From an uncultured Campylobacter sp. (lineage in GTDB: Bacteria > Campylobacterota > Campylobacteria > Campylobacterales > Campylobacteraceae), in the NCBI GenBank assembly GCA_938036585.1, contig CALHQN010000142.1:1-6871 (forward strand): a stretch of DNA of 6,871 nucleotides, in the 5' to 3' direction. This document shows positions 1-5,800 of the stretch, one piece after another (the stretch's first letter is position 1; the number at the start of each line of letters is the position of its first letter). Made by a program: the position numbers and the translations under genes. Under the pieces are notes generated by a model. It was not told the DNA's origin and ran no database searches. It saw nothing but the letters and a program-made list of their open reading frames with translations.

Positions 1-105
1 AGGCTAGATGCATGTATTTGCCATGAAATTTTGATCATCTTTGATTTGAGAGAAAGTTTAAGCCAAAATCCAAAAACTGCCGCCCATATCGCTATGTATT
101 TTTAA
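1..105 (+). CDS. possible 3' end of an upstream gene (partial)
   Basis: Reading frame 1 is open from the first base to a TAA at 103-105 and would encode the last 34 residues of a protein cut by the window edge. The peptide has an ordinary mixed composition, with a hydrophobic stretch (ILIIFDL) followed by a polar helix-like tail (KTAAHIAMYF). The other two plus frames and the three minus frames are all interrupted by stops over the same stretch. I do not recognise the family. An open run of this length can also occur by chance in such DNA, so this is a weak call. Confidence 0.27.
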   Translation, partial: RLDACICHEILIIFDLRESLSQNPKTAAHIAMYF

Positions 106-240
106 ATTCAGCCTTATGTATATTGGCTCATTGCTTGAAAATATCCTAAAAGATGAATTAAATTTTGCGGCGACCGGCTGAGCTCGAAAGGTAGCCGAAA
201 AGCGGCTGAATTTTAGGTTTCTGCGTCAAAAAATTTTACC

Positions 241-262
241 TTTATAATTCTCAAAATATAAA
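241..262. promoter_or_regulatory. AT-rich inverted repeat, possible operator
   Basis: TTTATAATTCT and CAAAATATAAA form an imperfect palindrome in which 8 of 11 positions pair (TTTATAxTT / AAxTATAAA). It lies about 50 bp upstream of the proposed -10 box of the rubrerythrin gene, and its left half contains TATAAT (243-248). The shape and base composition resemble Fur/PerR-family operators. In C. jejuni the homologous rrc gene is known to respond to both regulators. That this site is such an operator is an inference; AT-rich DNA easily produces palindromes. Confidence 0.25.
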
Positions 263-277
263 CTTTTATGAGAAGAA

Positions 278-300
278 TAAAATTTATTAAGTAAAATTTA
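278..300 (+). repeat. direct repeat TAAAATTTA x2, 14-bp spacing
   Basis: The 9-mer TAAAATTTA occurs at 278-286 and again at 292-300, ending 14 bp upstream of the proposed -10 hexamer. Campylobacter sigma-70 promoters usually lack a defined -35 box and carry phased A/T tracts instead, and these two copies sit where such tracts would be expected. They could equally be a regulator's half-sites. Confidence 0.35.
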
Positions 301-313
301 ATGCTAGCTGTGC

Positions 314-319
314 TATTAT
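314..319 (+). promoter_or_regulatory. -10 box of the rubrerythrin promoter
   Basis: TATTAT, preceded by GC (TGTGCTATTAT), is a near-consensus sigma-70 -10 element for Campylobacter. It would start transcription around 325-327 and give a leader of about 20 nt. A strong Shine-Dalgarno sequence (AGGGGAG, 336-342) follows, five bases before the ATG. TATAAT at 243-248 is an alternative, more distant -10. Confidence 0.5.
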
Positions 320-347
320 TCCGAAAATTTTTGATAGGGGAGTTGAA

Positions 348-992
348 ATGAGACAGTACGAAACTTACAGATGCGACAAGTGCGGCGTGGAGGTCGAAGT
401 TCAAAAAGTTGGCGGCGGCACGCTTAGCTGCTGCGGAGAGCCGATGAAATGCATCACCGAGGATCTGACGCAGGTAAATTTGATGAAAGCGTTCGCAGGC
501 GAATCGCAAGCGCGCAATAAATACGATCTTTACGGCGATTTGGCTAAAGAGGCGGGCTTTCACGCCATCGCACGACATTTTTACGAGGCTGCCGAAAATG
601 AAAAATGGCACGCCAGAGCCGAGCTAAAGGCTCATCATGCGGCTGCAGGCATTCCGCTTGATAAGATGGATAAAAATCTACTCGATGCCGCCGCCGGCGA
701 GCGTTATGAACACGAGAGCATGTATCCGAGCTTCGCTAAAATCGCGACCGAAGAGGGCAAAAAAGAGGTAGCGCGCCTTTTTAACGCTATCGGCAAGGTC
801 GAGGAGGAGCACGAGCGCGAATACAATGAGCTTCAAAAGATTCTGCTAGAAGAGGGCTTTTTCGAGAGCTTCGACGAGGAAGTTTGGGTGTGCGAGGTCT
901 GCGGCCACGTTCATCGCGGCAAGAAAGCTCCCGGCGCCTGTCCGCTCTGCAAGGCTCCGCGCGAGTATTTCAAAAAACAAAGGCTTGTTTAA
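348..992 (+). CDS. rrc: desulforubrerythrin (three-domain rubrerythrin, Rrc type), peroxide reductase
   Basis: This cytoplasmic non-haem iron enzyme reduces hydrogen peroxide to water and helps microaerophiles survive oxidative stress. Three metal-binding parts are visible in the 214 residues. First is an N-terminal desulforedoxin-like knot (C9, C12, C28, C29, the CxxC...CC pattern). Second is a four-helix rubrerythrin domain at about 43-165, with diiron ligands E52, E85xxH88, E118/E121 and E152xxH155. Third is a C-terminal rubredoxin domain with C182xxC185 and C198xxC201. This matches the architecture and length of C. jejuni Rrc (about 215 residues). The ATG at 348 is well placed behind AGGGGAG. 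The gene seems monocistronic, with its own promoter. In C. jejuni rrc is controlled by PerR and Fur; the same here is inferred. Automatic annotation may call it rubrerythrin (rbr). All key residues are intact. Confidence 0.96.
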   Translation: MRQYETYRCDKCGVEVEVQKVGGGTLSCCGEPMKCITEDLTQVNLMKAFAGESQARNKYDLYGDLAKEAGFHAIARHFYEAAENEKWHARAELKAHHAAAGIPLDKMDKNLLDAAAGERYEHESMYPSFAKIATEEGKKEVARLFNAIGKVEEEHEREYNELQKILLEEGFFESFDEEVWVCEVCGHVHRGKKAPGACPLCKAPREYFKKQRLV

Positions 993-1036
993 GCTAAAAG
1001 ATTTGGCTTTGCGGGCGCGGTAAACAAGTGCCTGCG

Positions 1037-1058
1037 AAGCCTCTAAATTTAGGGCTTT
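1037..1058 (+). terminator. candidate terminator of the rubrerythrin gene
   Basis: AAGCC (1037-1041) pairs with GGCTT (1053-1057). After one bulged T, CTAA (1043-1046) pairs with TTAG (1049-1052). The result is a nine-pair stem about 45 bp past the stop codon. Only three T residues follow, so it would be a weak intrinsic terminator. Confidence 0.35.
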
Positions 1059-1080
1059 ACGTTCGGTAGAATTAAAAGTT

Positions 1081-1104
1081 GCGGCGATTTAAATTTAACG
1101 CCGC
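1081..1104. repeat. inverted repeat GCGGCG / CGCCGC
   Basis: A perfect six-pair GC-rich stem (1081-1086 with 1099-1104) closes a 12-base AT loop. No T-tract follows on either strand. It may be part of the transcript-end structure after the rubrerythrin gene, or may be incidental. Confidence 0.35.
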
Positions 1105-1129
1105 TCATATTACGGCGCGATTTTATGTT

Positions 1130-1159
1130 GCGCTGAGCTTTAAAATTTAAGCAAAGCGC
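1130..1159. repeat. imperfect hairpin GCGCT...AGCGC
   Basis: GCGCT (1130-1134) pairs with AGCGC (1155-1159). After a two-by-two internal loop (GA/AA), GCTT (1137-1140) pairs with AAGC (1149-1152). An AT-rich loop of eight bases closes the structure. It has no clear role and no T-tract. Confidence 0.35.
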
Positions 1160-1340
1160 GCGATCTTAAGCGGTCGCAATTTGCGCACCATCGATATCTG
1201 GCTGAGCTCGCGAAGATTGGCTTGCGCGGAATTTAAATGCGGTCTAAATTTGGATTTAAATTTACGAGCGGCTCGGCGCAACGCAGGCTTTGTTAAAATT
1301 TGATGGATAGTTTGGCTCTTGAAGCCTGATAAATTTGGCG

Positions 1341-1414
1341 CGAGATTTCGTCTTTTGCTCCTTTTTCCGCGTAGGTCGCGGATTTGACGAAATCTCGGGC
1401 TAAATTTTTAGCCC
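1341..1414. ncRNA. nested and adjoining hairpins, possible structured RNA or terminator complex
   Basis: CGAGATTTCGTC (1341-1352) is perfectly complementary to GACGAAATCTCG (1386-1397), a 12-pair stem. The 33 bases between them contain a second stem, TCCGCG (1366-1371) with CGCGGA (1377-1382), around the loop TAGGT. The last G of the outer stem is shared with the next hairpin, GGGCTAAA (1397-1404) with TTTAGCCC (1407-1414). Three stems in 74 bases outside any gene suggest a structured transcript or compound terminator. I see no convincing promoter for a dedicated RNA, so classification as ncRNA is only a proposal. Confidence 0.25.
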
Positions 1415-1443
1415 ACAACTCCTTTTCTTATCCCCTAAGAAAT

Positions 1444-1481
1444 GAAATTTCGCCCTTTTTTGGGCGAAATTTCTTCGTTTT
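1444..1481 (+). terminator. strong intrinsic terminator hairpin, probably bidirectional
   Basis: GAAATTTCGCCC (1444-1455) and GGGCGAAATTTC (1462-1473) form a perfect 12-pair stem around a loop of six T residues, followed by TTCGTTTT on the plus strand. It is the best terminator-like element in the window. It lies about 450 bp after the rubrerythrin stop and about 575 bp after the xerH stop, so it adjoins neither gene. It may terminate a transcript from the gap itself or act as a backstop between the convergent genes. Confidence 0.55.
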
Positions 1482-1502
1482 ATCCAATCAGTTCGGCTAA
1501 AT

Positions 1503-1625
1503 TCAGAGGTTTGCGTAGCGCAGCAAGCGTACATTGCCGAGAAGTTTACGCTTTAAAATTTCAATATAAATTTCAGATACGGCTTGCGCGGTCTTGTCTC
1601 CGCAAAACTCGCCGTCCTTAAAATT
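1503..1625 (-). pseudogene. protein-like open frame without start, possible remnant
   Basis: On the minus strand a frame runs from just after a TGA (1628-1626) to a TGA at 1505-1503, giving 40 codons and no ATG, GTG or TTG near its beginning. The peptide looks protein-like: an acidic start (NFKDGEFCGDK), a helix-like middle (QAVSEIYIEILKRK) and a basic end (LLGNVRLLRYANL). I do not recognise the family. It could be the end of a gene whose start has been lost, or chance. Only the open frame is seen; decay is inferred. Confidence 0.22.
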
Positions 1626-1699
1626 TCAAAGCTAAATTTTAAAAGGCGAAATTCTAAAGCGATACAGATTTTTTAAGCGCCGATAGCTCCGCGCTGTGT

Positions 1700-1951
1700 T
1701 TAAATTTTAAAAAGATAAAATTTTAGAAGCAGAAATCCCAAAACCGCAAAGTAAAATTTTAAAATCCAAAGATTAAATTTAGACCTCGCGCTACGTTTGG
1801 TGCGTGTCAAGTTAGCCCGGTCGGACTCGCACATATCAACGAAAACCCATCTCTTCCGTATCTTGCGCCAGCTAGCTTTCGCGCATTCGTAGAAACTGCC
1901 GAAGTCTGCACTCCAAATCTCGAACTTGTAAAATTTCCCGCCCGCTAAGCT
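1700..1951 (-). pseudogene. 83-codon open frame, remnant or unrecognised small protein
   Basis: A minus-strand frame is open for 83 codons between a TGA (1954-1952) and a TAA (1702-1700). It begins SLAGGKFYKFEIW. A basic middle (ASWRKIRKRW, then RTKRSARSKF) follows, and it ends in a strongly hydrophobic stretch rich in L and F that could be a membrane segment. The first ATG is at residue 40 (1834-1832) and would give a 44-residue basic, membrane-ended peptide; I see no clear Shine-Dalgarno before it. A codon just upstream of the 5' stop is also in an ATG-started frame (ATGCGTGAAGCTTAG), so a frameshift could have broken a longer gene. The family is not recognised, and a chance frame is a real possibility. 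Confidence 0.25.
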
Positions 1952-2014
1952 TCACGCATGCCTAAATCTATCAAATCTCGCGCGCGTTCGAAAAATCGCG
2001 CCATGATGTGAGTG

Positions 2015-2050
2015 GATTTAAAATTTAAATCGCTGCAAATTTTAAAATTT
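2015..2050. repeat. two adjoining AT palindromes just after xerH
   Basis: GATTTAAA-A-TTTAAATC (2015-2031) has perfect eight-base arms around a single A. AAATTTTAAAATTT (2037-2050) is a perfect 14-base palindrome that touches the last base of the xerH stop codon. Both lie at the 3' end of xerH, where a terminator would be expected. They lack a GC-rich stem and a T-tract, so a terminator role is doubtful. Confidence 0.4.
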
Positions 2051-3111
2051 CACTCCTCGAATTCCTCCGCGACCTTCGCTGCAAGGCGCAGCTTGTCGCT
2101 GTCGAAGTGGGTGTAGATGCGCGAAGTATTTAGGCTTGCGTGGCCGAGGGCTTCTTGGACGAGCACGAGGTCCTTTTGCTTTTTGTAAAGCATCGTCGCG
2201 AAGGTATGGCGCAGCATGTGAGCGCCATTTTTTTCCTTGCGGATGCCCGCGCTCATTAAAATTTTCTCCACGATGCCGCTGACGTAGGCCTGGGTAAGCG
2301 GCGCGCCGTTTTTGGTGACGAAAAGATAGCCCTCTTTGTTAGCAAAGTTCGTCTCCAGCGCGTTTAGATGCTCCTCAATTAGGTGGCGCTTGATCATTAC
2401 GATGCGGTATTTATTGCCCTTGCCGCGGATTCGGATGACGAAAAGATCGCCCTCCGGCGCGATATCTTTGCGCTTGAGATTTATCGCCTCGCCCACGCGG
2501 ATGCCGGTGTAGACGATGATTTTTACGATCAGGCGGTTGCGGTGGGCAAAGGAGGGAAACTCGCTTAAATTTATCGCGTCCAAAAACCGCTTCAGCTCCT
2601 CCTCGCTCATAAACTCCGGAAGCTTCGTGCCGCGGCTGCCGCTAATGCCGCCCCAGTGCTTAAGCTCGATGCCGAAATTGTGCGAGGTACCGTCTTGCTC
2701 GTTTTGGCGGTCGATGAAGCCGAAAAAATTTATCAGCGCGATGCGGTAGTTTTTTTTGCTCGCATCGCTCAGCCCGCCCGTAATCGAGGCTAAGATTTCG
2801 CTCAAAAGCTCCTCGTCGATATTTTTCATACTCTCAAGGCTGTACTGCATGATCGCTTCGTAAAATTTTTTAAGCGGATTAAAGTAGGTGTTGATGCCCG
2901 TAAGGCCCGCATTTCGTGCGTCTTTTGCGAGCCGCTCGAGTTCACCGATGTTTGCTACCTCGTGATTTAGCGCTAGGCTCGCGCGGCGAAACAGCGCGTC
3001 GTTTTTCAGCTCCTTATTCGATAGCGCGCTTAGCTTGTAGCGCACGAATTTTACGAGCCAAAACAGCAGCGATTTTTCAAAGCTATCCTTATAATCGAGC
3101 GGAAATTTCAT
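2050..3111 (-). CDS. xerH: XerH-type tyrosine recombinase (chromosome dimer resolution)
   Basis: Site-specific recombinase that in Helicobacter and Campylobacter works alone at difH to resolve chromosome dimers and help segregation, replacing the XerC/XerD pair of other bacteria. The 353 residues fit the family (about 350-360). A helical core-binding part covers roughly residues 50-150, and the catalytic domain covers about 165-345. All active-site residues are visible: R205 (YTGIR), K231 (RGKGNK), H298 and R301 (HMLRH), H324 (LGH) and the nucleophile Y333 (SRIYTHF). The ATG overlaps the stop of the upstream AsmA-like gene (ATGA, 3111-3108). A good Shine-Dalgarno sequence (AGGAG, 3121-3117) lies inside the end of that gene, five bases before the start, so translational coupling is likely. 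A XerC/D or phage-type integrase is less likely given the lineage and the absence of mobile-element features. Confidence 0.9.
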   Translation of the reverse strand: MKFPLDYKDSFEKSLLFWLVKFVRYKLSALSNKELKNDALFRRASLALNHEVANIGELERLAKDARNAGLTGINTYFNPLKKFYEAIMQYSLESMKNIDEELLSEILASITGGLSDASKKNYRIALINFFGFIDRQNEQDGTSHNFGIELKHWGGISGSRGTKLPEFMSEEELKRFLDAINLSEFPSFAHRNRLIVKIIVYTGIRVGEAINLKRKDIAPEGDLFVIRIRGKGNKYRIVMIKRHLIEEHLNALETNFANKEGYLFVTKNGAPLTQAYVSGIVEKILMSAGIRKEKNGAHMLRHTFATMLYKKQKDLVLVQEALGHASLNTSRIYTHFDSDKLRLAAKVAEEFEE

Positions 3112-5699
3112 TTGCTCTCCTCGCTGTCGCCGAAGATCACAAAGGGCAGCATCAGCGTGTTTTTGATGAGATTATACGGCGTTTTTAGCACGTCGGTCGC
3201 AACGGCGGTCGAGTAGGTGGGCTTTTTCGTCGTGCCGCGAATCTCGATGATCGTGGAGATCGTGTTGTTTTCGCCCAAGATGATATGATTTAGCAGCGGG
3301 ATTTTTGAGATTATCGAGCTTGCGTCTTTGAGGTATTTAAGCTCCAGATCGATATTCAGCGCGCCGCTTTTCATATCCACTTCGCCGTTGCCCGCGATGT
3401 CTGCGCTACTGCCGGTAAAGTTCATCGCGTTTATATAAATTTTATCGCCGCTACGGCGGAAGTAAATTTTGCCCTTCTGCACGCTAAAGCCGCGATCGTT
3501 GAAATCGGGCGTCTTAAACGTAAGTAGCGACGGCACGGAGTTTATAAAGCTAAGCAGCCTTTGATAGATGATGTAGTCCTTCAGATAGGTGTTTTGCACG
3601 TTGATCTCGCCGCGATAGTTGCGCGGATCGATGCCGCTTGCTTTTAGCGTAAATACTCCTCCGTCGAAGCTCTGCGAGCCCAGAAATTGATTAAGCGCCT
3701 CGCCGCTGATGTTTTGCGCAAAAATTTGAAGCAAACTCTTTTTAAAGATCAACTTCACGTCGCCACGTTTAAAATTTGCGTTTAAATTCATATTTTTGCC
3801 GTCCAGCACGCCGTTAAAGTGCGTAAATTTCAGCGTCTTATTAAGATCCGATAGCACGATGGAAGAGTTTTGCCCGCTGAAATTTATCGGCGAGCGCTCC
3901 TTTGTGCCGCTATTAAACTCGCTGGTTTGCACGCTCGTATTGATCGCGACGTCCACGTCTTTTAGAGCGACGAAGTTGCCGCCTTTGTTTATTTTGAGAG
4001 AAATTTTACCGCTTCCGCTAGAGCCGTCCAGATCGCCGCCGCGCACTCGAAGCGCGAAAGAGTCGTTTTTATAATGGCTTCCGTCCTTGTTCAGCAGACC
4101 GAAATCAAAGATGAGATTGTTGCTGCTGATATCTAAGTTTGTAAAATCGCTGGTTAAAATTTTAAGATCCCCGCCGCTAATGCCAGCGTTTTTAAGCGTC
4201 TTAGAAAAGGGCAAAATTCCGCTAATATCGGGCGAGCTGATCTCGATCCGCTCGCCGAAGCTCATCTTTGCGCCTAAAAATTGCGAGCTCAGCACCGGCG
4301 CTTTGCCGCTAAAATCAAGGCTTATATTATCTCGCGCGTCGCCAAATTTTAAAATTTCTTTGCCGTTCGGGGAGAGATTGAAGCTATGAATAACGCCGTT
4401 AAATTTAGCTTTGCGCGTGGCGATATCGATACTGCCGCTTGCAGTGGCGTTAAAAATTTCATTTTGCAGATTCGCGTCTTTGATGTCGATCTTTTTTTCT
4501 GTGATATGCACCCGCGCAGCTTTGGAGTGAAATTTTGCCTTTGAGATCATCAGATCGGCGTCTTTTAGCGTCACGTTCGCATCGACCTTAGCGCTTTCCT
4601 TTTCTACGTCCACATCTATCAGCACGCGCGCATCGATCCCGCCGCCTAGCGGATATACGGGTTCGTCTATGCCGTAGCTTTGCAAAATATCTACAAGGTC
4701 TTTGCCCAAACTCTCTTTAGTTCGCAGATCCAGATATACGATCGGCCTCTCTTCAAAAAGCCCGCCGATACGCACGCCGCTTCCCTCCAGGCTTTTGCCT
4801 TTAAATTTAGGCTCATTCAGCGTGAAATTTAGAAAATCGTTTTTAAGCGTGATGTTGGCGTCTTTTACCGTTACGGCTTCGATTTGCGGTTGAAATTTTA
4901 TCGTAAGATCCTGCGCGTAGGCTGTAGCGCTAACGTTTTCGGCGATCGGGCGCGGATCTTTCAGATCGATTTTGGCGTGCAGATTTTCGATATAGTAGTT
5001 TTGCGCGACCGCCTTGCCGTAGATCCACTCGTTCGCAAGAGGATTTAGCCCCGTAAGTGCGCCCAGCTCATTCATAAAATTTTTCAGACTCAAGGCCGAG
5101 GCGCGGTTTATCTCGATATTTAGCTCCGAGCCTATGTTGTGCACGTCAAGCTCGCCCGCGATCTCGTGCGAAGCGAAGGTGCCGTTAAAATCATACGTAT
5201 CGGCTTTGAAATTTGCCCGTGCCGTGCCGTGCAGAGTGAGATTAAAATCATTTAGCTCAAGCTCGATCGGATCAAAGCTCAGTCCGTTTGCGCCCGGCGT
5301 GATCTTTGAGCTTAGCCTAAAAAATCGGGTATCTGCGTAAAAAACGTCGTTTTTGTATTTTAGCTTTAGGCTTTCGCCTTTGATCTTCAAATTTTGCACG
5401 TCGATCTCTTCAAAAAAGGAGTTAATGAGCGAGATTTTTTTGCTAAATTCTAAAATTTTCTCGCTTTGCGTGCGCAGATCGGTGGAATTTTGTTCTAAAT
5501 TTTGTGTATTATTTTGCGTAATTTCAAGATTTTTGATGCGCAGCACGAGACTTTTATTTAGCTTGAGATAAAACCCCTCAAGCTTTGCAAAGCCCACGTC
5601 CAGCTGCGAAATCGCAATACCGTGCTTTAGGCCTACCGCGCAGATTATAAAAAGTATGGTTATGCACAAAAAAAATCTAGCCAAAGTTTTAAACATCAT
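3108..5699 (-). CDS. AsmA/YhdP-like (DUF3971-type) inner-membrane envelope protein
   Basis: A large periplasmic protein anchored by one N-terminal membrane helix (about residues 7-25, ARFFLCITILFIICAVGL). About 830 residues follow, with the repetitive alternating beta-strand pattern of AsmA/TamB/YhdP proteins. The last 170 residues look like an AsmA-like C-terminal domain, with strands such as IYINAMNFTGSSADIAG (755-771) and ISTIIEIRGTTKKPTYS (814-830), then a short hydrophobic tail. In E. coli the family moves phospholipid toward the outer membrane or tunes its permeability; the exact role in Campylobacter is inferred. Two ATG codons stand in tandem (5699 and 5696). The Shine-Dalgarno GAGG (5705-5702) is two bases from the first and five from the second, so the second is the more likely start (862 residues). 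It is the first gene of an operon with xerH and is divergent from mltG. The frame is intact. Confidence 0.82.
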   Translation of the reverse strand: MMFKTLARFFLCITILFIICAVGLKHGIAISQLDVGFAKLEGFYLKLNKSLVLRIKNLEITQNNTQNLEQNSTDLRTQSEKILEFSKKISLINSFFEEIDVQNLKIKGESLKLKYKNDVFYADTRFFRLSSKITPGANGLSFDPIELELNDFNLTLHGTARANFKADTYDFNGTFASHEIAGELDVHNIGSELNIEINRASALSLKNFMNELGALTGLNPLANEWIYGKAVAQNYYIENLHAKIDLKDPRPIAENVSATAYAQDLTIKFQPQIEAVTVKDANITLKNDFLNFTLNEPKFKGKSLEGSGVRIGGLFEERPIVYLDLRTKESLGKDLVDILQSYGIDEPVYPLGGGIDARVLIDVDVEKESAKVDANVTLKDADLMISKAKFHSKAARVHITEKKIDIKDANLQNEIFNATASGSIDIATRKAKFNGVIHSFNLSPNGKEILKFGDARDNISLDFSGKAPVLSSQFLGAKMSFGERIEISSPDISGILPFSKTLKNAGISGGDLKILTSDFTNLDISSNNLIFDFGLLNKDGSHYKNDSFALRVRGGDLDGSSGSGKISLKINKGGNFVALKDVDVAINTSVQTSEFNSGTKERSPINFSGQNSSIVLSDLNKTLKFTHFNGVLDGKNMNLNANFKRGDVKLIFKKSLLQIFAQNISGEALNQFLGSQSFDGGVFTLKASGIDPRNYRGEINVQNTYLKDYIIYQRLLSFINSVPSLLTFKTPDFNDRGFSVQKGKIYFRRSGDKIYINAMNFTGSSADIAGNGEVDMKSGALNIDLELKYLKDASSIISKIPLLNHIILGENNTISTIIEIRGTTKKPTYSTAVATDVLKTPYNLIKNTLMLPFVIFGDSEESK
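4344..4357. repeat. palindromic 14-mer AAATTTTAAAATTT inside the AsmA-like gene
   Basis: This is an exact copy of the perfect palindrome seen after xerH (2037-2050) and near the window end (6826-6839). Here it lies within coding DNA, encoding part of the peptide EILKFG. Three identical copies in under 7 kb of moderately GC-rich DNA are noticeable, but the word consists of AAATTT/TTTAAA units that are common throughout this window. Confidence 0.5.
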
Positions 5700-5716
5700 C
5701 GCCTCATCAAAAAGCT

Positions 5717-5739
5717 ACGCCCAAAACCAAATCGGGCGT
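5717..5739 (-). other. hairpin in the 5' leader of the AsmA-like gene
   Basis: ACGCCC (5717-5722) and GGGCGT (5734-5739) form a perfect six-pair GC-rich stem with an 11-base loop. In the minus-strand transcript it lies between the predicted start site and the Shine-Dalgarno sequence, 11 bases before GAGG. It could affect mRNA stability or translation. It has no T-tract and is not a terminator. Confidence 0.35.
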
Positions 5740-5794
5740 GCCGAAAAACTGCGCTTATAATATGAAATTTATTCAAAATTTTGGCTTATTTGCC

Positions 5795-5800
5795 TATAAT
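5795..5800 (+). promoter_or_regulatory. -10 box of the mltG promoter
   Basis: TATAAT is a perfect -10 hexamer preceded by AT-rich DNA (ATTTATTCAAAATTTTGGCTTATT), as in Campylobacter sigma-70 promoters. Transcription would start near 5806-5808, giving a leader of about 20 nt. The ribosome binding site AAAGGAA (5816-5822) lies just before the ATG at 5826. Confidence 0.6.

Larger units (their letters stand above)
106..347. other. intergenic region upstream of the rubrerythrin gene
   Basis: No gene is supported here. The first part carries a short hairpin, AGCCG-AAAAG-CGGCT (193-207), followed by GAATTTT. It could be a weak terminator for whatever lies upstream, but the stem is only five base pairs. 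From about 235 onward the DNA is strongly AT-rich, with the palindrome, direct repeats and promoter listed separately. This is consistent with the control region of the gene starting at 348. Confidence 0.6.
993..2049. other. 1.06-kb gap between convergent genes, hairpin-rich
   Basis: No conventional gene with a start codon and ribosome binding site is found here. The stretch separates two genes that point toward each other, so both transcripts must end in it. It contains at least six inverted repeats (1037-1057, 1081-1104, 1130-1159, 1341-1414, 1444-1473, 2015-2031), many AAATTT/TAAAATTT words, and two protein-like open frames on the minus strand without good starts (1503-1625 and 1700-1951). 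The gap is long for a Campylobacter genome, which is normally compact. It may be the site of a decayed gene or may hold an unannotated RNA. Confidence 0.6.

Noticed and set aside
1..36. Minus-strand gene starting at the ATG at 38-36 and leaving the window
   Set aside because: Only 12 codons are visible and there is no convincing ribosome binding site, so it cannot be supported.
193..207. Short hairpin AGCCG-AAAAG-CGGCT as a terminator
   Set aside because: Only five pairs, with a poor T-tract (GAATTTT). Too weak to list as a terminator on its own.
213..611. Long minus-strand open frame opposite the rubrerythrin gene
   Set aside because: It overlaps the well-supported rubrerythrin frame and its control region, and its translation shows no recognisable domain. 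It is a shadow of the real gene.
1763..1948. 61-codon plus-strand open frame in the gap
   Set aside because: It lies opposite the minus-strand frame at 1700-1951, begins right after a TAA and has no start codon or ribosome binding site. The minus-strand frame is longer and reads slightly more like protein.
2050..3111. XerH gene as an integrase of a mobile element
   Set aside because: Length and lineage fit chromosomal XerH, and no attachment-site repeats, phage genes or transposon ends are visible nearby.
3796..5571. Several plus-strand open frames of 60-100 codons opposite the AsmA-like gene
   Set aside because: They are rich in S, L, P and R as expected from the complement of K/D/F-rich coding DNA, lack ribosome binding sites and lie entirely inside an intact gene.
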